Of a stretch of DNA of 64,000 nt, positions 47,790 to 57,306 are shown in pieces (within the stretch, counting starts at the first letter, position 1; each line of letters begins with the position of its first letter). The position numbers and the translations under genes are program-made. The notes beneath the pieces are model-generated. The model did no database searches, had not been told where the DNA came from, and saw only the letters and a program-made list of their open reading frames with translations. Source of the stretch: Pseudomonas sp. B21-023 (GTDB taxonomy: Bacteria; Pseudomonadota; Gammaproteobacteria; Pseudomonadales; Pseudomonadaceae); the NCBI RefSeq assembly GCF_024749165.1, contig NZ_CP087190.1, forward strand, positions 1,758,001-1,822,000. Direction: 5' to 3'.

Positions 47790-48093
47790 GCATTCATTTA
47801 CGATGTCGACGCACAGTCACCTTTCCGCCCTTACGGCGGCTTACTTTGGTCGTAACTCGCCGTCCGCGGCCAAAGTAAGCAAAGCCGTGGCGCTCCATTC
47901 ATCCGGCCCTCCGCTTCGCTCCGGGTTCCCTCACTCCGGCCTTGCTCCCGGGAGGACCGCGCTGAACGCCCCATCCTGGGGCGCAGCGCTTGACGGGCAT
48001 CCATGCCCGTCACCTCCCTCCGCAAGACCTGCGTTCGGCCTCCTGAAGTCGCGAAGTTACGGGCGGCGCCTGAACTAACGCAGCTGTCGCTAG
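47790..48093 (-). repeat. Right structured unit of element copy 2 (inverse orientation)
   Basis: Bases 47801-48072 match copy 1 with one difference (47927). Mini-hairpin C is at 47840-47849 with 47870-47879, and the invariant hairpin at 47992-48011. Confidence 0.9.
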
Positions 48094-48150
48094 TGACTAC
48101 GCAGTTAATCTTGCGATCAAGATCAAGATCGGATCGGATCGTGGCTTTGT

Positions 48151-49479
48151 TTAGTTCTTCGCCTTCGAATGCCGCCACCCTTGGTCAAAGAACGCAAACA
48201 CCACCACCAGCACCCCGGCCACCGCCAATATCATCGCCACGCCATCGGTGGAATGAGTCGCGGAACCTGCCACCAGCGCCAGCCCACCCAACGGCGCCAG
48301 GCCACCGGCCACCGCGGTACCGACCTCTCGCCCGGTGCCGAACCCGGACGAGCGCGTCTGCGTGGGGAATTGCCGGCTGAGGAACGACCCCTGCGGGGCG
48401 AACATCATCGGCGCCAGGATCCCGGTGCCCACGGCGATAGCCAAGTAGATCATCATCGGCTCGCCAGTCGACAGCAGTTGCAGGAACGGGAAGGCGAACA
48501 GCGCCGACAGCAGCCCGCCGAGCATCAGCACGGTCTTGCTGCTCCACTTGTCGCACAGCCAGCCGAAGAACGGCACGGCGAAGATCGCCACCAGGCTGGC
48601 CAGGGTCACCGACAGCGAGGTGACATGGGCCTCGACGCCCTTGAACTGGGTGAGGTAGGCCAGCGAGAAGGTCTTGAAGATGTAGCTGAGGGCGTTGTAG
48701 CCCACCGCCACGAAGAACACCACGGCCAGGCCCTTGAGGTCGTTCCTGAACAGCAGCTTCAGCGGCGACACCTGCGGTTTGTCGTCGGACTTGTCCAGTT
48801 CCTTGAAGTCCGGGGTCTCGGGGATGCTCTTGCGCACCCACAGGCCCACCGCCACCAGCGCGATACTGGCGATGAACGGGATGCGCCAACCGCCGGCCAG
48901 CAGGAATTCGTTGCCGTTCATGGTCAGCAGGTACACGGTCAGCGACGATAGCAGCAAGCCCAGGTTCAGCCCCAGCGCCGGCCAGGCGCCCTGGCTGCCG
49001 CGCTTGCCTTCGCTGGCGTGTTCGTAGGAGGTTACTGCTGCGCCGGACAACTCGGCACCGGCGCCCAGGCCCTGGATGATGCGGATGATCACCAGCAGGA
49101 TCGGCGCCCAGATGCCAATGGTTGCGTAGCCGGGGATCAGGCCGATCAGCATGGTGCACAGACCCATCATGCAGAAGGTGATCACCAGCACATGCTTGCG
49201 CCCGAAACGGTCGCCCAGGTAGCCGAACAGCACGCCGCCGAACGGGCGGGCGATGAAGCCGATGGCGAAGGTGGAGAACGCCAGCAGCGAGGCCACCGCC
49301 GGGTTGCTCGGGTCGAAGAAGATCTTCGAGAAGACGATCGCCGCCATGGTCGCGTAGAGGTAGAAGTCATACCACTCCAGCATCGAACCGAAGATGGTCG
49401 CCGCCGCCACCTTGCGCAGGCGCTTGCGTTGTTGCTCTGGGGTTTCGGGCGCGGCCGGGGCCGTCTCGTATACCGACAT
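48151..49479 (-). CDS. MFS transporter of the metabolite:H+ symporter (MHS) family
   Basis: A 442-residue 12-helix transporter. The N-terminal ATIFGSMLEWYDFYLYATMA and RPFGGVLFGYLGDRFGRKHVL are typical of the MHS group (shikimate, alpha-ketoglutarate, proline/betaine permeases). It sits 46 bp after lhgO on the same strand, so 2-hydroxyglutarate or 2-oxoglutarate is a reasonable substrate guess. The stop is at 48151, 18 bp from the repeat element. Confidence 0.9.
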   Translation of the reverse strand: MSVYETAPAAPETPEQQRKRLRKVAAATIFGSMLEWYDFYLYATMAAIVFSKIFFDPSNPAVASLLAFSTFAIGFIARPFGGVLFGYLGDRFGRKHVLVITFCMMGLCTMLIGLIPGYATIGIWAPILLVIIRIIQGLGAGAELSGAAVTSYEHASEGKRGSQGAWPALGLNLGLLLSSLTVYLLTMNGNEFLLAGGWRIPFIASIALVAVGLWVRKSIPETPDFKELDKSDDKPQVSPLKLLFRNDLKGLAVVFFVAVGYNALSYIFKTFSLAYLTQFKGVEAHVTSLSVTLASLVAIFAVPFFGWLCDKWSSKTVLMLGGLLSALFAFPFLQLLSTGEPMMIYLAIAVGTGILAPMMFAPQGSFLSRQFPTQTRSSGFGTGREVGTAVAGGLAPLGGLALVAGSATHSTDGVAMILAVAGVLVVVFAFFDQGWRHSKAKN

Positions 49480-49525
49480 CTGAGGTTTCCTTGTTGTCTT
49501 TGTAGTTGTGGATGCAGCAGGTGCT

Positions 49526-50719
49526 TCAGCGGGCCTCGAGGATCTTTTCGGCGATCATCTGGCCGATGGGGATGGCCGAGGTGGCGGCCGGCGACGGTGC
49601 GTTGCATACGTGCACCATGCGCGGCGTCTCGGCGAACAGGAAGTCGTGGACCAAGGTGCCGTCGCGCATTACCGCCTGGGCGCGGATGCCGGCCTCATAG
49701 GGCAGCAGATCCTCGACTTCGAGGGATGGGCAGTACTTGCGGCACTGTTCCAGGTAACCACGCTTGAACAGCGAGTTCTTCATCTCGGTGGTGCCGGAAC
49801 CCAGGTTGTTCCAGATGGTTTTCCAGAAGCCGGGGAAGCCTGCGTACTCGGCGACATCGCGCCAGTTCACCGAGAACTTGCGGTAGTTCTCCCGGCCAAA
49901 GCCGAGCACCGCGTTGGGGCCGACGGTGACACTGCCGTCAATCATTCGTGTCAGGTGCACGCCAAGGAACGGCAGCTCCGGATCGGGAATCGGGTAGATG
50001 AGGTGGTTGACGATCTGGTTCTTGCTTGGCGGCAGGCGGTAGTACTCGCCGCGGAAGGGGATGATCTGGTGGTCGATCTGCACCCCGGCCAAGCGCGCCA
50101 GGCGGTCGGATTGCAGGCCGGCGCAGGCCACCAGTTGGCGGGCGCGCCAGGTGTTGCCGTCGGTGCTGACCGCGACATGATCGGCATGCTCCTGGATGGC
50201 GCGCACGGCGGTGGACAGGTGCACTTCGCCCCCGGCCTGGCGAATCACCTTGGCCATGGCGTCGCATACCTGCTGGTAGTCGACGATACCGGTGGCGTCG
50301 AGGAACAGCGCGCCCTTGCCGACGATGTTCGGCTCGCGTTCACGCAGGGCGCCGGCGTCCAGGCGCTCGACCTTCAGGCCGTTCTGTTGCGAACGCTCGT
50401 ACAGCGCCTGCATGCGCTGTACTTCCAGGTCGTTGGAGGCCACCAGCAGCTTGCCGCAGACCTCGAAGGCGATGCCGTGCTCGGCGCAGAAGTCCTTGGT
50501 GGCCTGGGCGCCACGCTTGCACAGGTCGGCCTTGAGGCTGCCGGGGGCGTAGTAGATGCCGGCATGGATCACGCCGCTGTTGTGGCCGGTCTGGTGGCGG
50601 CCGAGGCTGGCTTCCTTTTCCAGGATCAGCAGCGAGGCGCCGGGGCGACGGGTGAGCAGGGCCATCGCGGTGGCGAGGCCGACGATGCCGCCGCCGATGA
50701 TGCAATAGTCGTAAGTCAT
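49526..50719 (-). CDS. lhgO: L-2-hydroxyglutarate dehydrogenase/oxidase
   Basis: LhgO is a membrane-associated FAD enzyme that oxidises L-2-hydroxyglutarate to 2-oxoglutarate. The 397-residue protein has the FAD motif YDYCIIGGGIVGLATAMAL, the family segment GRHQTGHNSGVIHAGIYY and C-terminal VCNAPSPAATSAIPIG. The gene lies between a GntR/FadR-type regulator and an MHS transporter. An operator-like palindrome (TTGT-CAG-ACTA) is 44 bp upstream of the start, and a near-identical one precedes the regulator gene. Confidence 0.93.
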   Translation of the reverse strand: MTYDYCIIGGGIVGLATAMALLTRRPGASLLILEKEASLGRHQTGHNSGVIHAGIYYAPGSLKADLCKRGAQATKDFCAEHGIAFEVCGKLLVASNDLEVQRMQALYERSQQNGLKVERLDAGALREREPNIVGKGALFLDATGIVDYQQVCDAMAKVIRQAGGEVHLSTAVRAIQEHADHVAVSTDGNTWRARQLVACAGLQSDRLARLAGVQIDHQIIPFRGEYYRLPPSKNQIVNHLIYPIPDPELPFLGVHLTRMIDGSVTVGPNAVLGFGRENYRKFSVNWRDVAEYAGFPGFWKTIWNNLGSGTTEMKNSLFKRGYLEQCRKYCPSLEVEDLLPYEAGIRAQAVMRDGTLVHDFLFAETPRMVHVCNAPSPAATSAIPIGQMIAEKILEAR

Positions 50720-50762
50720 GCAGGGTACCTTGGAATTCTTGTCGGTGAATCTGCTTATCAGG

Positions 50763-50773
50763 TTGTCAGACTA
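50763..50773. promoter_or_regulatory. Putative FadR-family operator upstream of lhgO
   Basis: TTGT-CAG-ACTA, inside a 13-bp string (caggttgtcagac) shared exactly with the site before the regulator gene. Confidence 0.6.
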
Positions 50774-50820
50774 AGTAGTGCGCGTAAAACCTCGCCAGGC
50801 TGCGATAGGGGTCTCCAGAA

Positions 50821-51531
50821 TCAGTCGAGGTCGGGAAGATCGAGTTTCAGGCGCTTGGCCGAAGCGCGCAGATGGGCCTCGGCGCAGGCGGCGGCCGCCT
50901 GCCGATCACCGTCGGCAATGGCCTGGTACAGCGCCCGGTGCTCACGGAGGGCGTCGGCCGAACCGCCCACGGCCGGGGTGGCGGAGTTTTCCCAGGCGGT
51001 GTGGCGCGCTGCGGCCAGCTGGCCACCGAGGAAATCGTGGAAGGCGACGAAGTAGTCGTTCTTGCCGGCATCGGCGATGGCCCGGTGAAAGGCCACGTCG
51101 GCGGCCGCGGCGGTGGCGAAGTCGCTGCGCGGGTCTTCCATGGTGCCCAGGGCCGCGGCCATGCGCTGCAGGTCGTCGGCGTCGCGGCGGCGAGCGGCGA
51201 TGGCGGCGGCCTGGGTCTCGATCCACAGGCGCATCTCGAACATCTGCACCAGGTCCGGCTTGCGCCCGTTGCTGCCGGGAAAGCGGAACACCGTGCCGTT
51301 GGGAGTCTGCGAGATGTACGAACCGAGCCCGCGGCGAGCGATCAGCACGCCATCGGCCTTGAGCTGCGCCACGGCCTCGCGCACGACCGAGCGGCTGACA
51401 TTGAGCTGTTCGGCCAACTGCTGTTCGGTGGGCAGACGCGACTCGGCGGCCAGGCGGCCGGCATCGATCTCGGCGCGAATGGCGCTGACGACGCGTTCAA
51501 CGAGGGTGTCGGGGCGCTGTAGCTCTAGCAT
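50821..51531 (-). CDS. lhgR: GntR family (FadR subfamily) regulator, likely repressor of lhgO
   Basis: A 236-residue regulator. The N-terminal winged helix (TEQQLAEQLNVSRSVVREAVAQL) and the C-terminal FCD ligand domain (LWIETQAAAIAARR, FHRAIADAGKN) place it in the FadR subfamily. An LhgR that represses lhgO and is relieved by L-2-hydroxyglutarate is known in P. putida; the adjacency and the shared palindromes suggest the same here. The symbol is given by context. Identity as a GntR protein is certain, orthology less so. Confidence 0.85.
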   Translation of the reverse strand: MLELQRPDTLVERVVSAIRAEIDAGRLAAESRLPTEQQLAEQLNVSRSVVREAVAQLKADGVLIARRGLGSYISQTPNGTVFRFPGSNGRKPDLVQMFEMRLWIETQAAAIAARRRDADDLQRMAAALGTMEDPRSDFATAAAADVAFHRAIADAGKNDYFVAFHDFLGGQLAAARHTAWENSATPAVGGSADALREHRALYQAIADGDRQAAAACAEAHLRASAKRLKLDLPDLD

Positions 51532-51557
51532 GGACGTGCGGGTGCCTATTGGTCAGG

Positions 51558-51568
51558 TTGTCAGACAA
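51558..51568. promoter_or_regulatory. Putative FadR-family operator upstream of the regulator gene
   Basis: TTGT-CAG-ACAA is a perfect palindrome with 4-bp arms around a 3-base centre, 27 bp before the regulator's start codon, consistent with autoregulation. Confidence 0.6.
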
Positions 51569-51653
51569 TGCCCGTCCGCGCCTGCGGCTGTCAATGGTCT
51601 TGTGCCTTCATCGCGCAAGACTCAAGCCCCGCGACGAGGCCCGGATGACCTGC

Positions 51654-52007
51654 CTAGATCTCGGACACGAACGTCCCGGTCCCGTCGAGGATGTTGCGCA
51701 AGGTCAGCGCGACTTCCTCCAGGTCGCTGCCCGAGGTGGTCAGGATGATCTCCAGTTCCTCGTCGCCCTTCAGCGCGTCGCGATCCCCGGCCGCCACCTC
51801 GATCAGCAGGCGGGTGGCACTCAAGGTCACCTTCAGCCCGTCCAGCGTCGACGGCTCGTCGTCCAGGGTCAGGTCGACGGTGTCCTCGTCCGGGTAGCGG
51901 GTCAGCAGGAACATCTGGCCCTTGTCGCTGTGGCAGCACAGGGTCGCCATGTTGTCTTCCTCGTCGTCGCAGGGGGTGGCGAAGAGCAGGGCGGTTTTCA
52001 ATTGCAT
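51654..52007 (-). CDS. Small acidic protein of 117 residues, unknown function
   Basis: A soluble, strongly acidic protein (MQLKTALLFATPCDDEEDNM; later LTRYPDEDTVDLTLDDEPS and LIEVAAGDRDALKGDEEL) with no membrane segment, signal or motif I recognise. The pattern of alternating hydrophobic residues suggests a beta-rich fold. It is monocistronic and divergent from gdhB across 290 bp. That gap holds no second gene; its only notable structure is a CGTACA-7-TGTACG inverted repeat at 52238-52256. Confidence 0.75.
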   Translation of the reverse strand: MQLKTALLFATPCDDEEDNMATLCCHSDKGQMFLLTRYPDEDTVDLTLDDEPSTLDGLKVTLSATRLLIEVAAGDRDALKGDEELEIILTTSGSDLEEVALTLRNILDGTGTFVSEI

Positions 52008-52297
52008 GGCGCACTCGGATCAATGGAAATGAAAAGGAATTCTGACAGCCTTGCGCACACTGATAAACGTAAAGTTACCGCGCATTGACCGAAATTGTCG
52101 CAGCGCTGCAAGCCCAAGTGACCGTTCAGTCGTTAAGCTGCCCTGTCGATGGGTTCCCGTAAAGGCACAGCCACCTGGCAGTCGCTTTTGCAGGTACCCA
52201 ACGCTTCTGTCTTGCCACGGGTTGGCTATGGTTGATCCGTACAAGGCGCATGTACGCGACGCTTCACCTATAACAAAGCCCAAGCGGAGTACCACAG

Positions 52298-55200
52298 ATG
52301 GCGTTCTTCACCGCAGCCAGCAAAGCCGACTTCCAGCATCAACTGCAAGCGGCCCTGGCGCAGCACATCAACGAACAGTCCCTGCCACAAGTGGCACTGT
52401 TCGCTGAACAGTTCTTCGGCATCATCTCTCTGGACGAACTCACTCAGCGCAGGCTGTCGGACCTGGCCGGCTGCACGCTGTCCGCCTGGCGCATCATCGA
52501 GCGCTTCGACGCCGCGCACCCGCAGGTGCGGGTCTACAACCCCGATTACGAACGCCACGGCTGGCAGTCCACGCACACCGTGGTCGAGGTACTGCACCAC
52601 GACCTGCCATTCCTGGTCGACTCGGTGCGCACCGAGCTCAACCGCCGCGGCTACAGCATCCACACCCTGCAGACCACCGTGCTCAGCGTGCGCCGCGGCG
52701 CCAAGGGCGAGCTGGTCGAGCTGCTGCCCAAGGGCACCCTGGGCGAGGGCGTCAACCATGAATCGCTGATGTACCTGGAGATCGACCGCTGCTCCAATAC
52801 CGCCGAGCTCAACACCCTGACCATGGAGCTGGAGCAGGTGTTGGCCGAGGTGCGCGGCGTGGTCACCGACTTCGAGCCGATGAAAGCCAAGATCCGCGAG
52901 CTGCTGGAACTGGTGGAGCAGAACGCCTTCGGCCCCGCGCAGAACGACAAGGCTGAGGTGAAAAGCTTCCTGTCGTGGCTGCTGGACAACCATTTCACCT
53001 TCCTCGGCTATGAGGAGTTCACCGTCGAGTCCGACGCCGACGGCGGCCACCTGGTCTACGACGACGCTTCGTTCCTGGGCCTGGCCCGCCTGCTGCGCGC
53101 CGGTCTTGGCGCCGACGACCTGCGCATCGAGGACTACGCCGTCGCCTACCTGCGCGAACCGCGCCTGCTGTCGTTCGCCAAAGCCTCGCAGCCGAGCCGC
53201 GTGCATCGTCCGGCCTACCCGGATTACGTGTCGATCCGCCAGATCGACCAGGACGGCAAGGTCGTCAAGGAATGCCGCTTCATGGGCCTGTACACCTCGT
53301 CGGTGTACGGCGAGAGCGTGCACACCATTCCCTACATCCGCGGCAAGGTCGCTGAAGTCGAGCGCCGTTCGCACTTCGATCCGAAAGCGCACCTGGGCAA
53401 GGAACTGGCCCAGGTCCTCGAAGTGCTGCCCCGCGACGACCTGTTCCAGACCCCGGTGGACGAGCTGTTCAGCACCGCCATGTCGATCGTGCAGATCCAG
53501 GAACGCAACAAGATCCGCGTGTTCCTGCGCAAGGATCCGTACGGCCGCTTCTGCTACTGCCTGGCCTACGTACCGCGCGAGATCTACTCCACCGAGGTGC
53601 GGCAGAAGATCCAGCAGGTGCTGATGGAGCGCCTGAAAGCCACCGACTGCGAGTTCTGGACCTTCTTCTCCGAGTCTGTGCTGGCCCGCGTCCAGTTGAT
53701 CCTGCGGGTCGACCCGAAGAACCGCATCGAGATCGACCCGCAGCAACTGGAGAACGAAGTGATCCAGGCCTGCCGTTCGTGGCAGGACGACTTCTCGGCG
53801 CTGGTGGTGGAAAACTTTGGCGAAGCCCACGGCACCAACATCCTCGCCGATTTCCCGAAAGGCTTCCCGGCCGGCTATCGCGAGCGCTTCGCCGCGCACT
53901 CGGCAGTGGTCGACATGCAACATGTGCTCAACCTGTCCGAGGCCAAGCCGCTGGCCATGAGCTTCTACCAGCCGCTGACCCAGCTCGGTGAGCGCACGCT
54001 GCACTGCAAGCTCTACCACGCCGATACGCCACTGGCACTGTCGGACGTACTGCCGATCCTGGAAAACCTCGGCCTGCGCGTGCTCGGCGAGTTCCCCTAC
54101 CGCCTGCGCCACGCCAGTGGCCGCGAGTTCTGGATCCACGACTTCGCCTTCACCTACAGCGAAGGCCTCAACCTTGACATCCAGCAGCTCAACGACACCT
54201 TCCAGGACGCCTTCGTCCATATCGTCAAGGGTGATGCCGAGAACGACGCGTTCAACCGCCTGGTGCTGACCGCTGGCCTGCCGTGGCGCGACGTCGCGCT
54301 GCTGCGGGCCTACGCCCGTTACCTCAAGCAGATTCGCCTGGGCTTCGACCTGGGCTACATCGCCAGCACCCTGAACAACCACACCGATATCGCCCGCGAG
54401 CTGACCCGGTTGTTCAAGACCCGCTTCTACCTGGCGCGCAAGCTCACCAACGAAGATCTCGACGACAAGCAGCAGCGCCTGGAACAGGCCATCCTCACCG
54501 CCCTGGATGACGTGCAGGTGCTCAACGAGGACCGCATCCTGCGTCGCTACCTGGACCTGATCAAGGCCACCCTGCGCACCAACTTCTACCAACCGGACGC
54601 CAACGGCCACAACAAGTCGTACTTCAGCTTCAAGTTCAACCCCAAGCTGATCCCCGAGCTACCCAAGCCGGTGCCGAAGTTCGAGATCTTCGTCTATTCG
54701 CCACGGGTCGAGGGCGTGCACCTGCGCTTCGGCAACGTCGCCCGTGGCGGCCTGCGCTGGTCGGACCGCGAGGAAGACTTCCGCACCGAGGTGCTCGGCC
54801 TGGTCAAGGCCCAGCAGGTGAAGAACTCGGTGATCGTACCGGTCGGCGCCAAGGGTGGCTTCCTGCCGCGTCGCCTGCCGCTGGGCGGCAGCCGTGACGA
54901 GATCGCCGCCGAAGGCGTGGCGTGCTACCGCATCTTCATCTCGGGCCTGCTCGACATCACCGATAACCTCAAGGACGGTGGCGTGGTGCCGCCGGCCAAC
55001 GTGGTGCGCCACGATGACGACGATCCGTACCTGGTGGTGGCGGCGGACAAGGGCACCGCGACCTTCTCCGACATCGCCAACGGCATCGCCATCGACTACG
55101 GCTTCTGGCTGGGTGATGCGTTCGCCTCGGGCGGCTCGGCCGGCTATGACCACAAGAAGATGGGTATCACCGCCCGTGGCGCGTGGGTGGGCGTGCAGCG

Positions 55201-57163
55201 CCACTTCCGCGAGCGCGGCATCAACGTGCAGGAAGACCCGATTACCGTGGTCGGTGTCGGCGACATGGCCGGCGACGTGTTCGGCAACGGCCTGCTGATG
55301 TCCGACAAGCTGCAACTGGTGGCGGCGTTCAACCACCTGCACATCTTCATCGACCCGAACCCGGACCCGGCCACCAGCTTCGCCGAGCGCAAGCGCCTGT
55401 TCGACCTGCCGCGCTCGGCCTGGAGCGACTACGACACCGGCATCATGTCCGAAGGCGGCGGGATCTTCCCGCGTAGCGCCAAGAGCATCGCCATCAGCCC
55501 GCAGATGAAGGAACGCTTCGCCATCGAGGCCGACCGTCTGACCCCGACCGAACTGCTGCATGCACTGCTGCAGGCGCCGGTGGACCTACTGTGGAACGGT
55601 GGTATCGGCACCTACGTCAAGGCCAGCAGCGAAAGCCACGCCGATGTCGGCGACAAGGCCAACGACGCCCTGCGCGTCAACGGCAACGAGCTGCGCTGCA
55701 AGGTGGTGGGCGAGGGCGGCAACCTGGGCATGACCCAGCTCGGCCGTGTCGAGTTCGGTCTCAATGGCGGCGCCACCAACACCGACTTCATCGACAACGC
55801 CGGTGGCGTCGACTGCTCCGACCACGAGGTCAACATCAAGATCCTGCTCAACGAAGTGGTGCAGGGTGGCGACATGACCGAGAAGCAGCGCAACCAGCTG
55901 CTGGGCAGCATGACCGACGAAGTCGCCGGGCTGGTGCTGGGCAACAACTACAAGCAGACGCAAGCGCTGTCGCTGGCGGCACGCCGTGCCCGCGAGCGCA
56001 TCGCCGAGTACAAGCGCCTGATGGCTGACCTGGAAGCACGTGGCAAGCTGGACCGCGCCATCGAGTTCCTGCCCAGCGAGGAGCAGTTGGCCGAACGCCT
56101 GGCGGCCGGGCAGGGCCTGACCCGCGCCGAGCTGTCGGTGCTGATCTCGTACAGCAAGATCGACCTCAAGGAGCAACTGCTCAAGTCGCTGGTGCCGGAC
56201 GACGACTACCTGACCCGCGACATGGAGACCGCGTTCCCGCCGTCGCTGGTCAGCAAGTTCGCCGACTCCATGCGTCGCCACCGCCTCAAGCGCGAGATCG
56301 TCAGCACCCAGATCGCCAACGACCTGGTCAACAACATGGGCATCACCTTCGTGCAGCGCCTGAAGGAGTCCACCGGCATGAGCCCGGCCAACGTGGCGGG
56401 CGCCTACGTGATCGTGCGCGACATCTTCCACCTGCCGCACTGGTTCCGCCAGATCGAGGCCCTGGACTACCAAGTCCCGGCCGAGATTCAGCTGACCCTG
56501 ATGGACGAACTGATGCGTCTGGGCCGTCGGGCCACCCGCTGGTTCCTGCGCAGCCGCCGCAACGAGCAGGATGCCGGGCGTGATGTGGCTCACTTCGGGC
56601 CGAAGATCGCCCAGTTGGGGCTGAAACTCGACGAACTGCTGGAGGGGCCGACCCGCGAGCGCTGGATGAACCGCTACCAGGGCTTCGTCGACGCCGGGGT
56701 ACCGGAGTTGTTGGCGCGCATGGTCGCTGGCACCACGCACCTGTACACCCTGCTGCCGATCATCGAGGCCTCGGATGTCACCGGGCACGATCCGGCGCAG
56801 GTGGCCAAGGCGTTCTTCGCGGTGGGCAGCTCGCTGGACCTGACCTGGTACCTGCAGGAGATCAGCAACCTGCCGGTGGAGAACAACTGGCAGGCCCTGG
56901 CCCGCGAGGCGTTCCGCGACGACATCGACCTGCAGCAGCGGGCGATCACCATCTCCGTGCTGCAGATGGCCGACGCGCCGGAAGACATGGACGCCCGCGT
57001 GGCCCTGTGGTGCGAGCAGCACCGGGTGATGGTCGAGCGCTGGCGCGCCATGCTCGACGACCTGCGCAACGCCACTGGCACCGACTATGCGATGTACGCG
57101 GTGGCCAACCGCGAGCTGGTCGACCTGGCGCTGAGCGGTCAGGCGGCGGTGATTCCGTCCTGA
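52298..57163 (+). CDS. gdhB: NAD-dependent glutamate dehydrogenase, large 180-kDa type
   Basis: The enzyme deaminates glutamate to 2-oxoglutarate with NAD and has a catabolic role in pseudomonads. At 1621 residues it is the giant class. A long N-terminal regulatory region with ACT-like segments (residues 1-700) is followed by a catalytic dehydrogenase core (RGGLRWSDREEDFRTEVLGL, VPVGAKGGF, ITVVGVGDMAGDVFGNGLL) and a C-terminal region (FLRSRRNEQDAGRDVAHFG). ATG 52298 follows GCGGAGTACCACAG. A strong terminator follows the stop. Confidence 0.97.
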   Translation: MAFFTAASKADFQHQLQAALAQHINEQSLPQVALFAEQFFGIISLDELTQRRLSDLAGCTLSAWRIIERFDAAHPQVRVYNPDYERHGWQSTHTVVEVLHHDLPFLVDSVRTELNRRGYSIHTLQTTVLSVRRGAKGELVELLPKGTLGEGVNHESLMYLEIDRCSNTAELNTLTMELEQVLAEVRGVVTDFEPMKAKIRELLELVEQNAFGPAQNDKAEVKSFLSWLLDNHFTFLGYEEFTVESDADGGHLVYDDASFLGLARLLRAGLGADDLRIEDYAVAYLREPRLLSFAKASQPSRVHRPAYPDYVSIRQIDQDGKVVKECRFMGLYTSSVYGESVHTIPYIRGKVAEVERRSHFDPKAHLGKELAQVLEVLPRDDLFQTPVDELFSTAMSIVQIQERNKIRVFLRKDPYGRFCYCLAYVPREIYSTEVRQKIQQVLMERLKATDCEFWTFFSESVLARVQLILRVDPKNRIEIDPQQLENEVIQACRSWQDDFSALVVENFGEAHGTNILADFPKGFPAGYRERFAAHSAVVDMQHVLNLSEAKPLAMSFYQPLTQLGERTLHCKLYHADTPLALSDVLPILENLGLRVLGEFPYRLRHASGREFWIHDFAFTYSEGLNLDIQQLNDTFQDAFVHIVKGDAENDAFNRLVLTAGLPWRDVALLRAYARYLKQIRLGFDLGYIASTLNNHTDIARELTRLFKTRFYLARKLTNEDLDDKQQRLEQAILTALDDVQVLNEDRILRRYLDLIKATLRTNFYQPDANGHNKSYFSFKFNPKLIPELPKPVPKFEIFVYSPRVEGVHLRFGNVARGGLRWSDREEDFRTEVLGLVKAQQVKNSVIVPVGAKGGFLPRRLPLGGSRDEIAAEGVACYRIFISGLLDITDNLKDGGVVPPANVVRHDDDDPYLVVAADKGTATFSDIANGIAIDYGFWLGDAFASGGSAGYDHKKMGITARGAWVGVQRHFRERGINVQEDPITVVGVGDMAGDVFGNGLLMSDKLQLVAAFNHLHIFIDPNPDPATSFAERKRLFDLPRSAWSDYDTGIMSEGGGIFPRSAKSIAISPQMKERFAIEADRLTPTELLHALLQAPVDLLWNGGIGTYVKASSESHADVGDKANDALRVNGNELRCKVVGEGGNLGMTQLGRVEFGLNGGATNTDFIDNAGGVDCSDHEVNIKILLNEVVQGGDMTEKQRNQLLGSMTDEVAGLVLGNNYKQTQALSLAARRARERIAEYKRLMADLEARGKLDRAIEFLPSEEQLAERLAAGQGLTRAELSVLISYSKIDLKEQLLKSLVPDDDYLTRDMETAFPPSLVSKFADSMRRHRLKREIVSTQIANDLVNNMGITFVQRLKESTGMSPANVAGAYVIVRDIFHLPHWFRQIEALDYQVPAEIQLTLMDELMRLGRRATRWFLRSRRNEQDAGRDVAHFGPKIAQLGLKLDELLEGPTRERWMNRYQGFVDAGVPELLARMVAGTTHLYTLLPIIEASDVTGHDPAQVAKAFFAVGSSLDLTWYLQEISNLPVENNWQALAREAFRDDIDLQQRAITISVLQMADAPEDMDARVALWCEQHRVMVERWRAMLDDLRNATGTDYAMYAVANRELVDLALSGQAAVIPS

Positions 57164-57180
57164 GCCTTGCGCTGAAGTGA

Positions 57181-57212
57181 AAAAAGCCCCGGCAGCGATG
57201 CCGGGGCTTTTT
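57181..57212. terminator. Intrinsic terminator after gdhB
   Basis: GCCCCGGCA/TGCCGGGGC stem with flanking A and T runs (57181-57212), 18 bp past the stop. The A/T symmetry makes it potentially bidirectional for ppsR as well. Confidence 0.92.
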
Positions 57213-57306
57213 CATGGGGCGTGCGCGGAGTTTGTGGTGGTGCGCGAATCGAGCGCCGCCCGCGCGGTCTCACTGGCGATAAAAATCTTGTGACGAGCCC
57301 CTCGCG

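Larger units (their letters stand above)
47334..48132. repeat. Large palindromic repeat element with hexamer arrays, copy 2
   Basis: Same plan as copy 1 (17284-18163): CCCGAT x6, left unit (47400-47672), central spacer with AAGTCA x10, right unit inverted (47790-48093), then degenerate GATCAA repeats. It fills the gap between the moxR promoter side and the 3' end of the MHS transporter. The structured units match copy 1 with almost no differences except at mini-hairpin C and the arrays. Open frames inside are not credible genes. Apart from this element the 47191-48150 gap holds only the moxR leader. Confidence 0.9.

Noticed and set aside
47193..48178. Open frames inside element copy 2
   Set aside because: Same reason as for copy 1; the frames are continuous only because 6-bp repeats have no stop in a given phase.
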